From Phoenix dactylifera (taxonomy: Eukaryota; Streptophyta; Magnoliopsida; Arecales; Arecaceae), in assembly GCF_009389715.1 (NCBI RefSeq), contig NC_052392.1, positions 37,310,410 to 37,374,409 on the forward strand: a DNA stretch of 64,000 nt, read 5' to 3'. The notes below the pieces were generated by a model, which was given only the letters and a program-made list of their open reading frames with translations, was not told the origin of the DNA and made no database searches. Below, piece by piece: positions 27,526 to 39,910 of this stretch; the stretch's first letter is position 1; every line of letters begins with the position of its first letter. Both the position numbers and the translations under genes were made by a program.

Positions 27526-28794
27526 GTTGAAAAAATTTTCATTTTATATTGCAAAATCAATGATTAAATGTTTAAATCCATTCATGGACATTTCTTTTTT
27601 TCTATTTTTGTGTGTGAGGTTGGGGGGTGTGGGTTAAGGTGTGAGAGCTAAGGCCCAAGTGACACGAGCCTGCATCCAAGCAACCTTCGGGCTGGGCCCA
27701 AGCCCAAGTCTGAATCTTGAAAACAAAAACATCATAAGTTTACAGAAAATATATTATTACATTCACATCTTACTTATGTATTTTAATCCAATCATATATC
27801 AACTGTGGGTGGATGTTTATGTAAATAAACATCATAAGTTTATTTAAGTATCTGTGTTTATTTTTTATATATATATTGAAAGACCATGTTGGCCGAGGGT
27901 GCCAACTAATGCAGGTGATAAAGTTTTGGATTCTTGATACCAATGTTCTGAGTTTGTTTCTCGCCTCTCATGATAATAAGCAGAGATGCCATCCTTCAAA
28001 ACCTACCTGAATTTGTGGCTACGACTGCAGCAATAATTTGTTCAGCTCTCCAACAACTGCACTAAAACATTCATGGGATTGCTTGTCCCCGTTCAAGAAA
28101 GATACAAGGAAGAGTAGTCCCTTGGGCAATTTGTAGTGGGCTTGAACACATCAACAAAAAAAGGTATCAAGCATTGATGGATGCTTTCAAATACACCACA
28201 CATATTTGAAAGTTTTCATGCCAACATCGCTTAGAAGTTGAGTGCTCATGAAAGGGGTGTGGTTATCGACCGCGAGGCAACATGCACAATGACGGACGAA
28301 AAGGAAAAGAGCACGACATAGCATACTTGTGCGTGTTGCTTCGTGGTTGGATTAGTCTACTAATTTAGTAGTGGATCCTGTCCAACTAAAAATTATACCC
28401 TAATAAAAGGGAAAGAAACCTTTTTGCCAAAAAATTTCTACAGGCATTCCAATCATACGACTTTGTGACTGATGACTTACAAATACAAGAAAGGCAGATA
28501 ATTTTTGGAGGACAGACGAAGTGCGAAGTTACATGGGAATTTTTATTGAGGTCTGTTGGATAACAAGACTTTCTCTTAAAGGTGGGGGAGTCGGTATTGC
28601 TTTTTCCCTTGGTCCAAATTTAATGATGTAAGGAACATTGCAAGGTCACCTCCTTTTTTTTAAGGATGACACGGAACTTCAGCAAAGTCAAGATGGCGGT
28701 CCCTCAATTTAATTAGGAGATGTGATATGTAGAGAGAAAGTTTTGGATTTAGCTATGCTTGAATGAATCTCTATAAATATCTATATTAGACAAT
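27526..28794. other. Spacer, no gene seen
   Basis: No coding region or well-bounded repeat is supported. Confidence 0.5.
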
Positions 28795-29003
28795 AGGGAT
28801 CCCACATCAATGATCCAAGCCGTTGGATGTGCTCTACTACCTCTAATTTAGTACTGAACAGTCTAAATAATACTAAATTGTTTATTTTTTACTATTTTAT
28901 ACATAGGCTAGATGTCTTCAAATTACATAATTTTTGGTATAAAGATACTATAGAGATAGTAGATCATATCGAACGGCTTGGATCATCGATGTAAGACTCT
29001 CAT
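28795..29003. mobile_element. Palindromic MITE-like element
   Basis: The two ends are inverted copies for about 50 bp. The left arm has ATGATCCAAGCCGTT (28810-28824) and the right arm AACGGCTTGGATCAT (28972-28986), with similarity continuing inward (CTACTACCTCTA against TAGAGATAGTAG). About 100 bp of AT-rich sequence separates them. The exact ends and target duplication are not clear. Confidence 0.6.
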
Positions 29004-30620
29004 CATCCAATCTAAATCTAACTGGATCTGGATGAATATCCATTTGAGCATAACCTATCCTAGCTTGTCCTTTACCAAAATCATAAACTTTGCTTCTGCA
29101 AAAGGAAAACCATGGTAGGGACACCAATAAATGAAAATTTCTTTGTCAAAAGGTCAATGATACACCTCCCAACGCTCCAAAAAATACTCCAACTGCAGAA
29201 GAGAGAAATTGCTGGGTTTTAAAAGCACTCCAACCTTTTCTTTTGATCCTGAAGATGACGTTTCCCTGGCAAAAAAGAACTACCGGTTCATACCTCTATT
29301 TCTTTGCAGACTATATGCATGTAGGGCTTCGGATATTTACAAAAGCAGGCAAGCTTTTCTTAGTCTCCAAATCATAAAACACATTGAGAATTTTAATAGG
29401 ACTGCATGCAGAAAGCTTAAGGTTGAATTTTGGGTGTATTAAACATCTACCAATTGGATGGGCTGGCCACAAAAGCGTTTCTCTTTTCCTCTTTTTTGGG
29501 GTAAAAGGGGCATAAGAGTGTTGATTAGTAGTAAATATGATGAGAATTGTGAGTACAGGGTTTTCCATAGATTGTAATATTGATATATGCATCTAAGCAT
29601 TTGATTTGACAAAAAATATATTTCATTGGGTAGCACACTGCAAGTGAATTATAAGAAAAGGAAAGTGATACAAAAGAACCATCGCCATGATCAATGATGG
29701 TGCAGTTGTAGTATTATACTCTCAATTTGTTCAGCTGTTATGGATCTCAACAAAGTTAAACAAGAAGCATTTTAGACTGAAGAAGATTTAGCATGGATGC
29801 AAACACAAATAAGCACCATATTCTTAAGAAAAACTAGTCATTACCCGAGCATTGGATGGGTATGAATTAGTCTACTGGCATAAATCTTGGCAGGTCAGTC
29901 ATGTTCAGATCCTCAGTTTGGCCTTCACATTGTGCCGGGCTGACAATCAACAGACAACAGTTTGTAAACAAATAAACTATTCCAATTTTCTAGTATTTTT
30001 GCAGATCGATTCGCTTAGATCCATGTTTTGGGTGAATCAATTTTAGCTAATCCTTCATATATGTTAATATTGGAAGGAAACCGGCAAGTACAGTGTTTTG
30101 GAACATGGGAGGTCTCATGGCTTGTGCTTTCTTAATCTCAACCAATTGAGATGGTAAGATAAACAAGCCTAGTTAGAGTAGCAAAAAATCTATGACTGTC
30201 CTAAAATCTCATAAAATTTGAGGGTCTTGCATGCGTGGATCTGAATGGCGACATAAATATCAACTTGAACGACTCTAAACCACTATTCGATAGCTCATCA
30301 ATTTTTTTTGGCCTCGAAGAACAACATGTAGATTGCTTGAAATTTTGTTGGTGTCACGAGATACTTGAATACAATTAGCATCCTCTAAATGGATGTCCAA
30401 AGAGAACTTTAGGACAGAGTGTCTGGCTTTTGACAAAAATTTTGTCAAGAAAAATTGAGGCACTAATTACTTTCAATCGAGGATTCAAAGTCATATTTGG
30501 TCGTTTCAAAATAAAGTTTGAAAATTTTATTAATTGATTACTTTGTCAAATACGTAGCAAAGTTATGCTAGTAAGACTATTTTTATACTACAGGCGTACT
30601 AGAACTACTTGCAGAACCAC
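29004..30620. other. Spacer, no gene seen
   Basis: AT-rich. Only small frames without recognisable features. Confidence 0.5.
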
Positions 30621-30623
30621 TTA

Positions 30624-31086
30624 GAACTCGTTTGGATCATGGGAAGCATTTTTCTCGCTGGAATATTTTTTCTAAAAAGCTGATGCCTAGGTATATGATG
30701 CTTAGAAAAGTATTTTTTATATGTTTAGTTGATCATGAGAATGCGTTATATTTCAGAGTGGCTTATGTTCGGTTGAGCATTTCCTTTCTTGAAAAATTTG
30801 TGTAAAATATTTGTTATGCCCTCAATAAAGAAAAACATCTTACCCTATTCTATCTAAAAACTTAGGAATATTTTTGAGAAAAAATCTTCCGATTTCCAAC
30901 CGGTGGGAATTGAACTTTTTTTTGTCCGACATAAGCTTTTTTTTCCATAAAAAATGAGAATCTTATTTCCATAGAAAAAGTATTTTTCTATATCTCTCAT
31001 TTAAAAATTTCAACTAAATATGAGACATATCTCTATTTTTCTGTTGACCATACTTGTCCTCCTCTTCCCGTAAACCAAATAAGTCC
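30624..31086. mobile_element. Tourist-like (PIF/Harbinger) MITE
   Basis: The terminal inverted repeats GAACTCGTTTGGATCATGGG and CCCGTAAACCAAATAAGTCC are imperfect but end to end, and the flanking TTA (30621-30623 and 31087-31089) is a target duplication. The 463-bp size, TTA target and CGTTTGG core fit Tourist-type MITEs. Its left 100 bp matches, in inverse orientation, the right end of the MITE at 61471-61951, so they are one family. Confidence 0.8.
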
Positions 31087-31253
31087 TTAGAGGTACGCAA
31101 ATATGTCAAGAAGTTTACAATTGTCTGAAACGGTGCTATATTGTAAGTGAGAAATTTTGAAAAATCTATTATATTAGGAAATGAAACTTGATGGTAGTGG
31201 TACCCATGTAAGTTGTAGATGACCTACAAAACACAAATTAGTGTAGCTTACTT

Positions 31254-31391
31254 TGTAACGAAACAGTATCCCTCCCAAAAAAGTTAACCAAAAGGTGTTA
31301 TTTAAATTTTTTTGGTTATGTATAGATATTCAAAACCTACTTAGTACATAACCAATATGAAACTAAATACATGCATGTATGGATCCTCACA
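31254..31391. mobile_element. Solo LTR of the TRIM family
   Basis: The 138 bp start TGTAACG and end GGATCCTCACA, and contain AACCAAAAGGT, TTATTTAAATTT and GAAACTAAATACATGC in the same order as the 15792 and 62157 TRIM repeats. There is no second repeat, so it is probably a solo LTR. A target duplication is not visible. Confidence 0.6.
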
Positions 31392-33077
31392 CGTCTAGGA
31401 TATAATCAAGCATTTGCAACCTTCCTCCAAAATGGTGGAGGTTCTAGCTTCAAATCTTGATGGTGTTGTGTCCCGGATATATTCGGCATAGGTAATTCTT
31501 TAATAGGTGATGTAGAGATAGGAGCTGCACTAGAAGCGATTGGTTATTTCTTCAAATCTTGGTCGCGTTGTAAGAGACGCCATATTTGACACAATGTCTA
31601 GTAGTTTAACTAAGATTGCATGTAAGTAGGGTCTGTTTCCTGAGAAAACACAAAAGAACATCTTTGCAGTCAGCCTTGGTCATTCATTCAGGTACAACCT
31701 GCTGCAATGATAAACAAGGTACCTTGCGAGATGGTGGAGCATGATGGTTGTTGTTTAACCCCAAATTGAGTTTTAGTTGCCTGAAATTTCCTACCAATTA
31801 GGTGCCTTGGGCTCTGGAAATGTGTTTGAATTCTGTTTCTGTGGTAAAGGTTATTTAATTTGCAGCAAGTCCAACAGATGGTTGTCCTTATTAGAGGGCA
31901 GAATTTCCTTTGAGGATGTATTCCAAATAGGCAGTCGTGTGCTGTTAACTTGCTTCTTAGCTGATGTTTCTTCTTAGTTCCACATCGGCGAATTAAAAAT
32001 TGCTACAAATTTTATGATAGGTACCGAACCGATTGTAAAGATTGCAATCGATGAAAAGATCGAAACTTTCATCCAATTGGGAGAAAGGGAAGGCACTTAA
32101 TGATGCAGATCCTTAGCCTTCCTCATGAAAAGCTCACAAAAAGCCTTCTCCCATCCCACTATGTATAGCATATTCTTGAAACCAGAGGAGTAGAGTAGAA
32201 TTTGAGATAAGTTCATGTATTAGATTTGGTTGGCCGGCAAGGTCATGAGTTGCTCCAAGGAACTGTTCGCCTCCATTTCAGCATTTCTACAGCTCCACAA
32301 ATTAAAGACTCGGGTTTAGATTTTGGTCCTCCTTTTCCGTCCATTCTTTCCGACCTATGAGTTGGGTCGCACGTCATTCTCAACGAGGAGCGCTCACTAC
32401 AACAATTATTGGTTGCCAGGAAAGGATTGCTGATAAAGAAAGGATGGGGACCGACATTAGCCTACTGACAGGAATGCTCTTGGAATCATAAAAAGATTGC
32501 TCACTCATCAAGCGTTCCAGAGTGAATTATTTTACTGTTATTTTGGCTTTAACTTATAAAAAACGTCACGATCCACCCTACCACTTTATTCTCCTCTTGA
32601 AGAAAGATTTGCAGGGGAAAATGCCCTCTCCGCCACAGAGTATGAGCAAGAAACTACATGGTTGCAGAAGAGAAGCTTCCCTCATGTCCAACATTCTCAT
32701 ATCCCTTCAGATTCTCATCCACTTTCTAAATCTGCAGCTGTTATCACAAGACATGATCCCATCGGCTAAAAAAAAAAAAAAAAACAGTGATTACTATGTG
32801 CCAAAAGCTCGACTCCTCTAAAAGAAAGGAAGAAACCCATAAAACAATACCCATTCGGATCCAACCTTTCCACCTAAAAGGATGACACTAGTTTATTCAG
32901 GACATGCAGATGCTCGACACCTCTTCCTCTCTATCTATATCTATAAACAATCCTGGATACCTTATTCTTAGGTATATTCGTATCCAATTTAAGAGATAGT
33001 GATCAAACGCTAATAGAAGAAAGATGCATTCATGCACATATTCCCTCCTATATTCGTTGATGTCAACCACGTCGAGC
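31392..33077. other. Spacer downstream of the MCTP gene
   Basis: No gene is supported. On the minus strand AATAAA (plus-strand 32892-32897) lies about 180 bp beyond the MCTP stop codon and may be its polyadenylation signal. Confidence 0.45.
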
Positions 33078-36000
33078 TCAGAGCAGCATATCAGACTTAG
33101 CAGGCAACCTCCTGTAGAAATTGAATGGCACCGACGGCATCTTGCTCCTGAACTTAGGGTGGCGAAGCAGGTAGAGCCCGACGAGCACCGCCACCACCTG
33201 AAATGGCGTCACGTAGAGGATTATCGCCACGATCAGCGACAGCATGATGAAGATGGCGGTCGCCCTTGGGTCCCTCCAGCTGAGTAGGGCCTGCGCCCGC
33301 TCCCCCTGCGTCGCGAGGTCCCCCACCACCGTCTGCACCCGCCCCGCCACGCTCCTCAGCCGGTCGTACCTCATCCTCACAATGTTGGGGGGCCTCGACG
33401 TCGGAAATGTATCAAACTCTTCGTCGAGCTCGTCTGGGTGTGTGAATTCAGCATGGGACAGCTTCGTGTCCATGTGCGGCGGGTGCCGCGGCCTGAGCCT
33501 GTAGTTCCATAAACCAATCATGAACAGGTAGAGGAAAATTGTCGGCAGGATCAACTCTGGGTAGCCGACCAGTATCAGAAACAGGACATGGACTAGTATT
33601 GTGGTGATGGGGTTCCTCCAGTTCCGAATCCCATCAAACCATCGGCCGATGGCACCGAGGCCAGAGAGGAGAGCAGAGATGCGGAAGAAATTGGCCTTGC
33701 TCCGCCGCAGGCTCCACATGTGCGAGCCCACGTCGAGCATGTACTCCACCACCTCTCGCCGGAGTGGCGGCTCAGCACGGCCAAGCCGGGCGGCGACAAT
33801 CTGCATTGCCTGGTGCCGGAGGTTGTCCAGTTGAAAAACCGGAATGGGCTTGACGTAATGCATCTTCGGGAGCAGCGGCCTCCCGTAGAGGGTCACCATG
33901 TTGACCCACGCCGTGCAGGTGAACCTCACCGCCAAATGGAGCTCGCCGGTCTTCTTGAGGCCCGACGACTGGAGGACCAGCAGAGGATAGTAATGAGTAT
34001 AAACTCGATTGGTCTCCAATGTCGATAGCCGGATTCGGACCTTGCCGATCCGCTGGTCTTTGGCATCGTCCTTGTTGCTGGAAATGTGGCAATTGTCGAA
34101 GACGGCGATGGTGATGACGGTGCAAGGGTCGAAGACCTCCCAAGTGTACTGCTCATGCCATCGAGGGGCGAGGCTGTTGAGAATTGTCCGAGTTCTGACC
34201 CATTTGGGGCCATACTTGGCGACGCAGTAGGCATCGGTGAGCTTGCCATCCTTGGCCTTCATCGGCATTAGATTCCGGGCGTCGAGAATTCCGAGCTCCA
34301 GTATCCCAATGCTCCGCTTCCGGAGGTTCCTCGACGCCGGCTGGAGGTCGCTGCTGTAATGAGTGGATTCATCGAGCACATGGTAACCCATTTCCAGGCA
34401 GAGCCAGAGGCAGACCTTGCTGGCGAATTTGGGCTCCTTCTTCTTCTCGCCAGTGCCAGCGTCGTCTCCCCAGGGGCTCGGCTTGGATAGACTGAACCAC
34501 CGGGGCAGCACAGGGGGCTTGCTGGGGTCGATGCGCTGGACGGCGTTCGACAGCGGCAGCACCAGCCGGCCGAGGGGCTCCTTGTCCTCGACGGTGATCA
34601 CCAGCGGCTCGTCGAACGGCTCCGACGCCACGAACATGAACTCCTCGTTCCACACCGGGTTCAGCGAGGCGTTCGGGCGGGTGCGGCGCAATTGCCCGCC
34701 GTGCTGGAGCTTGAGCCACACGCTCGGCTGCCGGGACTTGTCGAGCAGAACAAGGTCCTGAGCCTCGACTACAATCACCCGGAGGTAGACGAGCTTCGGC
34801 GAGAAGTAGACCTTGGAGCGAGTGTGCTGCAGGCCCTCGACGCCGACGTTGTGGGCGTCGGAGTGCCACGCCTCCGGGAAGGTCTCGTCGGCCTGCGTCC
34901 CCAGCCAAACAGCAAGCATGATCTCTCCTTTCATGACCTTGTTACCGCTCTTGTCCTCCAGCCTGTACCATTGCGGAGCGAGAGGACTGTCCGGCGGCAC
35001 CCGGAGGGGGACGTCGATGAGGTCCAAGAGGATCCTTCCGACGAAGTCGTCCTTCACGAGATCGTGGTCTTTGACGGTGACTTCTAACACATTGGCCTGG
35101 AGGCGATCTTTCGAAAAGGCGAACACCTGGCGCCAGACGGGGTTCTGGTTCTTCTCCAGGTATTTGGTGGTGCCTTTGTAGTTGCCGAGCTTGACCTCGA
35201 CGTAGGGGTCGAGGGAGCCGGTCAAGTCCATGGTGGGGAGGTCCCGGGCCTTGACGACGTTCACGTAGAGGAATTGCATCGGCTCGACGAGGTCGTAGGT
35301 GGAGGCCATCTTGTCGCGGCCGCGGTACCCGAGGCGGCTGGCGATGGGCGGGTACGTCTCCACCAGCCCGAACTCCGGGGCGCCGGGGCGCGGCGGCGGC
35401 GCGGCGCCAGGGACGGCCCGGACGTTCATCACCGCCGGCTGCGGCGGCTCCGCCCGCGCGTAACGCTCATTCACCGCGACGCCGCCACCCATCGGCGCCG
35501 CCGGTTTCTCCCCCGCGCCGCCCCCCATGGCCTGCTTCATCTGGGCGAACTCGTACCCCAGACCCCCTCCGGCGCCCACGGAGTAGAACGCCCTCGGCTC
35601 CTCCGCCGCCGGCTTCTTCATTTTCTCCTTGTTCTTGTGGTAGGCCCTCTCGCCGTCGACGGCCGGATTAGGTGTCGGAACAGAAGAAGGGGGGACGGCG
35701 GCGGCTGCGGCGGCCGCAGCGGGGAAGGGGTCGGAGGAGTCGGGGAGGAGGTAGACGCGGAGCCCGATGTCGCCGCGGATGTGGGAGAAGAGGCCGCGCT
35801 TCTCGAGGGGGAAGCGCTGGACGGGGGCGTCGGCTGGGGAGATGGCGACGGAGGCGCCGGAGATGCGGACGCGTCCGAGGAACTGGCGTTGGTGGCCATG
35901 TCTTCCGCCGCCGTCGGAGGGCAAGCGGCTGTCGTGGTATACAGAAACGTTGATGGTCTGGTTGTAGAGATCCGACGGATCAGACACGTTGAACAGAAAC

Positions 36001-36152
36001 TTTTCGTTCCAGAAAGGGTTGAGATCTTTGACTTTGGTCTGCGTGCGATGGCGCTGGCCGTCCAACTCCACCTCCACGAACGGGTTCGCCGAGCCCTGCC
36101 CGTCTTTTGGCATCAGTTCGGCGGCGTCCACCACCTCCACCGCCACCTTCAT
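33078..36152 (-). CDS. MCTP: Multiple C2 domain and transmembrane region protein (MCTP, QUIRKY/FTIP type)
   Basis: An intronless gene of 1024 residues, usual for plant MCTPs. These proteins tether the ER to the plasma membrane, often at plasmodesmata. The N-terminal C2 domain (residues 1-130; DGQGSANPFVEVELDG) is followed by a Pro/Ala-rich linker (about 140-285). Further C2 domains lie at about 288-400 (DLTGSLDPYVEVKLGNYKG), 445-560 and 612-735 (KLTDAYCVAKYGPKWVRTRT). The C-terminal PRT_C region has two hydrophobic hairpins at about 850-885 and 955-990, which should anchor it in the ER. It ends KSDMLL. The full set of four C2 domains resembles the QUIRKY-type subgroup, but the exact orthologue is not determined. 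The start is the first Met, directly beginning the C2 fold. Confidence 0.95.
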   Translation of the reverse strand: MKVAVEVVDAAELMPKDGQGSANPFVEVELDGQRHRTQTKVKDLNPFWNEKFLFNVSDPSDLYNQTINVSVYHDSRLPSDGGGRHGHQRQFLGRVRISGASVAISPADAPVQRFPLEKRGLFSHIRGDIGLRVYLLPDSSDPFPAAAAAAAAVPPSSVPTPNPAVDGERAYHKNKEKMKKPAAEEPRAFYSVGAGGGLGYEFAQMKQAMGGGAGEKPAAPMGGGVAVNERYARAEPPQPAVMNVRAVPGAAPPPRPGAPEFGLVETYPPIASRLGYRGRDKMASTYDLVEPMQFLYVNVVKARDLPTMDLTGSLDPYVEVKLGNYKGTTKYLEKNQNPVWRQVFAFSKDRLQANVLEVTVKDHDLVKDDFVGRILLDLIDVPLRVPPDSPLAPQWYRLEDKSGNKVMKGEIMLAVWLGTQADETFPEAWHSDAHNVGVEGLQHTRSKVYFSPKLVYLRVIVVEAQDLVLLDKSRQPSVWLKLQHGGQLRRTRPNASLNPVWNEEFMFVASEPFDEPLVITVEDKEPLGRLVLPLSNAVQRIDPSKPPVLPRWFSLSKPSPWGDDAGTGEKKKEPKFASKVCLWLCLEMGYHVLDESTHYSSDLQPASRNLRKRSIGILELGILDARNLMPMKAKDGKLTDAYCVAKYGPKWVRTRTILNSLAPRWHEQYTWEVFDPCTVITIAVFDNCHISSNKDDAKDQRIGKVRIRLSTLETNRVYTHYYPLLVLQSSGLKKTGELHLAVRFTCTAWVNMVTLYGRPLLPKMHYVKPIPVFQLDNLRHQAMQIVAARLGRAEPPLRREVVEYMLDVGSHMWSLRRSKANFFRISALLSGLGAIGRWFDGIRNWRNPITTILVHVLFLILVGYPELILPTIFLYLFMIGLWNYRLRPRHPPHMDTKLSHAEFTHPDELDEEFDTFPTSRPPNIVRMRYDRLRSVAGRVQTVVGDLATQGERAQALLSWRDPRATAIFIMLSLIVAIILYVTPFQVVAVLVGLYLLRHPKFRSKMPSVPFNFYRRLPAKSDMLL

Positions 36153-36500
36153 CTCCTCCTTTCTCTCTTTCCAAAGTGCGTTTCTACTTTGCGATAGCAG
36201 TTGAGAGGCTGGAGTTCCCTCAGCTCAGTAACATCACCAGCAACTTCGGTGTGGGTCTGCGCGTGTGCGAAGAGGAAGAGGCGGGTGGAAAAGGTAGCGC
36301 GGAATGCTTGTTGGGTTGATGGCGAGCGTGGGAAGCGTGGAGTGGAACGGGAGGTGGGGATTGGGGACGAGGACAAACGGAGGGGACGGACAAGAAAGAG
36401 AGCTGTGTCGGTTGGGCCCCCCAATCCGGTGGTGAGCTTGTGTGCTTGCACGGTGGAGAATGGAGGTGGATTTTTTTCTTTTTCTTTGGTATAAAAGTGG
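36153..36500 (-). promoter_or_regulatory. MCTP upstream region
   Basis: GC-rich sequence upstream of the MCTP start, with CT-rich runs on the coding strand near the ATG (AAAGAGAGAAAGG on plus, 36162-36174). No TATA box was identified with confidence. Confidence 0.35.
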
Positions 36501-38509
36501 AGGTCGATTGACCCTTGTCGTTATGTTTGAGGCCTTATATTTATTGTATGAAGTTTGTTGTTGATTAAAACATTAAATATTAGAAGAAAACCCACCCACA
36601 AAGGTAAGGAGGTTGTTTAGATTTCTCTTTCAATGGTGCTGCAGGCATTATCCCTTAATTTTTTAGTATATAAATGCTTATTCGTTCGTTGTCATATTGC
36701 TTTCATCTTTCGGATAGACATCCTCTATTTGTGATAGTCGTCTCTCTCTATAGCATACCTAGAGAGAGGGACATACAAAGGATCGTCAAACAAAGGGCAG
36801 TGTGTATTTATGACACCTACAGGACTAAATTGATTTCCTCTCACAATATTGGAGAGAGGATGTAAGTAACTGACAAAATAGAGGTGTCTTTTACCAGTTT
36901 ATGACCCTTATTTCAGAACATTGCTCAATATTTTAAAAAAAATGGTTTTATTAATGTGTTGTAAGATATTTAAATGTACCTGCGGCCATCTCTTAATGAG
37001 TTTATTTAAGAAGGCTAGGTAACTTTTATGGGAGTTTATTTATTTCTGAAACTTATTAATTGACTGGAGAGAGATTGTACTCCTAGCTTTCCAGGTTGCT
37101 TTTGTTTGAATGGTTCTCAGCTAATTGCTGAGTAAACGTAGCGTCTGAAAGGTATAGAATGGAAGATTTTTTTCCTTCTGGATACGGAATACGGCTCTGC
37201 ATCTGATGTGGATTTTTCACTAGAGATTCAAAGGGTTTTAGCTTTTAGGCTTGCAGTCTGTCCTTGCAAGCTACAAAGAAAGGTCACAGCCTTGGAATGC
37301 CACTGCCTGCTGGTCCACTCTTTTTCTTTTTTGTCTTTTAAATAATTAAGTACGGCCTGCAAGTCCATTGGGTTCTTTTTGAATCTTCCATTACCTAAAA
37401 AGCTGGCCCATAAACTGCATACATAGACCACTAATCCCTCTGTCTCTGCTGGAGAATCCCAAATAAAGATGGTTGGAAAGATTTGGTGGCCTCTTGGCAT
37501 CGAAAGGCTTGCTTTTTCCAAAATCCAGCAAAGAAGGGGCATTAATGTGGCTGCCACCCTTACTTAAGAGATAAAGACAATAATTAGTACAAGGATGGAA
37601 AAGAGACAAGGGATTTAATTTTAGAACTGATTTCGTTGTGGAAAATAAAAGGGGAGGAGGGAGAGACTTGGAGAAGAAAATTATGATCCGCAAAAAAATA
37701 ATAAAATAGTTTATATTTAATTAGAGTTTTTAAAGAAAAAAATAAAATGGTTAGTTTTAGAAATAAACTTTAAATGTTCTATAGAAAATAAAAAATTATC
37801 AGATATGGAAAATCCTTTTTTTTTCATGGGTCGGAAATCAAGGAAAAAATTTTTCTTCCTGAAAATATTTTTAATACTACTGACTTATGTATTTTTTAAT
37901 CAATTTATTAAAAATATAAAATATATTTTATATATTTTTAAAAAATATACGTACTCAATTAAATGTAAGCTAGAAAGTATTATTTTTATATCATAACTAA
38001 ATATGATAAAATCACTTTCTCATATATAATATCTTCGAGCATTGTTTACTTAAAAAATATATTTTAGTGAGATAAAAAAATTTATGAATTAAATTTTTTT
38101 TTTTCTCTAATGTTTAGGCCAGTTCAACATCCTTAGGGAGATTGATCCGGAAAAGGGCAAAAAAATCTGAAGAGAATATGCTTTTTTTTAGATGAAACTG
38201 AAGAGAATATGCGAAGGGTGACCAAGTGCATCACAGGAAGAGAGAGAGAGAGAGAGAGAGAGGAAGGAGAAAGGTTTGTTAGGTGATGTTGATTGATTGG
38301 TGCTGACGCATTGGAAGGAGAGATGGGTATGCAGTCATGGACCTGCTCTTCAACTTCTGCTTTTCCGGTGATTTCTTTCATACACTGCAATGATGGTTTC
38401 TTTCACGGTTCGATTTAAATTTGTTGAAAGTTGGCATACGGTCCTTTGCCTTTGCATCATCCCCACTGAGGCTGCCTTAGAAAATGGACAGGATCAGGGG
38501 GCTATTGCC
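36501..38509. other. AT-rich spacer
   Basis: No gene is supported. Contains a (GA)n microsatellite at 38239-38262. Confidence 0.5.
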
Positions 38510-38517
38510 ACCACAAT

Positions 38518-38947
38518 TAGGGTTGTCAATGAGCCGAGCTGAATCCGAACATGAAAGAGCTCAGCTCGGCTCGTTTCACAGAAGCTCAAGCTCGAGCTCG
38601 GGCTCGAACTCGGTAACGAGCTCTATTTTAGACTCGAGCTCGGACTTGCTTGGCAAAGCAAAGGCTCGGACTTGAGCTCGTAAAGTCGTTTCAATTACGA
38701 GCTCTAGAACGAGCCCGAGCTCGGGCTCGAGCTCAGGCTCGGTCTCGATAACAAGTTATTTTTCTCTATGTGATTAGATTTTTATAAATTATGGTGCTAA
38801 AATAAGATTTTTCAGTGTAAGACTAGAGCTCGTTTGGGCTCGTGAGCTGCTCGGGCTCGAGTGTAAACGAGGCTCATATTGGGCTCGGGCTCAGACTTGT
38901 TTGACTACCGAGCCGAGTTCGAGCAGCTCGGCTCATTAACAGCCCTA
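38518..38947. mobile_element. Non-autonomous hAT element (430 bp)
   Basis: The terminal inverted repeats are TAGGGTTGTCAATGAGCCGA and TCGGCTCATTAACAGCCCTA. The flanking 8-bp target duplication ACCACAAT is perfect (38510-38517 and 38948-38955). An end of TAGGG and an 8-bp duplication are the hallmark of hAT elements. The interior is rich in GAGCTCGGGCTCGAG-type self-complementary motifs and encodes nothing. Confidence 0.88.
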
Positions 38948-39039
38948 ACCACAATTGAGCTGAGGTCGGTGTGGAGCACAAACGATCTTAAAATCGGTGG
39001 GAAATGAATTAAGCAAATTGATCGAGAGATAAGTGAGAG

Positions 39040-39043
<4 letters not shown>

Positions 39044-39115
<72 letters not shown>
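39044..39115. repeat. (TA)36 microsatellite
   Basis: Seventy-two bases of TA dinucleotide, ending about 20 bp before the gypsy 3' LTR. Confidence 0.95.
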
Positions 39116-39118
<3 letters not shown>

Positions 39119-39135
39119 TTTGTATAAAACTTATT

Positions 39136-39622
39136 TGTCGAAGAGTTTGGGATGCTCTAATATCTAAGTTAGAATCAAAAAGCAACAATGTAGAAAAAAG
39201 AGAATTTCAGAAGAATGTGGTTTCTATAAATAATATTGTATGCGTACCTGAGGCCCCCTTGATACCCTTTTTATACAGAAGTGCTCATTTTATCGTTACC
39301 TAGTTTGATGTGGCGTGCAATAATGATCAGATAACGGATGGTAGTACGGTCGAAGCATAATTGTCGATCCGCATGGGCGATGGGCAGCGTCGGTGGGGCA
39401 TAGACTGTGGTGTTGCCGTGACTGCAGGCTGCCAGAGTTATCGACTATTAGGACTATCAGTCCTTGTCGGTATATGTTGATTGTTCTCCTCGGCTGATGG
39501 CTTCTTGCTTACTTCAGTTGGTCGGCTACTCGGCTGGGCCGAAGTCGTTGTCCTAGGTTGACGTCCAAGGTCGAGGGGGCAAGTCTAGCTCAAAGTCGAG
39601 ATGTCCAATATTTTCTTCAACA
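39136..39622 (-). repeat. gypsy 3' LTR
   Basis: Matches 43614-44122 along its length with many differences. The lower-coordinate edge is approximate. Confidence 0.7.
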
Positions 39623-39910
39623 TTTGGCCTCCAATTTTGAGGTCAAACTGCCTTTCGGTTTAGGCAACAAAAGTCAGGTGGCCACGTTGATCGAGGGCGA
39701 GACTTTCATCATGGGCAATAATGCGTTGATCTGCCTTCTCGAGGCGTCATTGTATTCGGATTGTCCTAAGGTGCCATCATCGCCGAGTCTTCCTCAAGGC
39801 GTCATTAAAACAACGATCCGACGAATCGCCTATGCCATACCCCAAGCTCACACGTGGCATAATCTGTTCTAGTAGTCAAACCGATGCTTTGATCGAGGCT
39901 GCTCGCAACT

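Noticed and set aside
27890-28010. Possible SINE head near a TGGCCGAGGGTGCC motif
   Set aside because: The B box is too degenerate and no poly(A) end or target duplication is visible.
35274-36197. 307-codon plus-strand frame across MCTP
   Set aside because: Antisense shadow of the GC-rich MCTP exon; no domain.
39558-39872. 104-codon plus-strand frame
   Set aside because: Starts inside the gypsy LTR and shows no domain.
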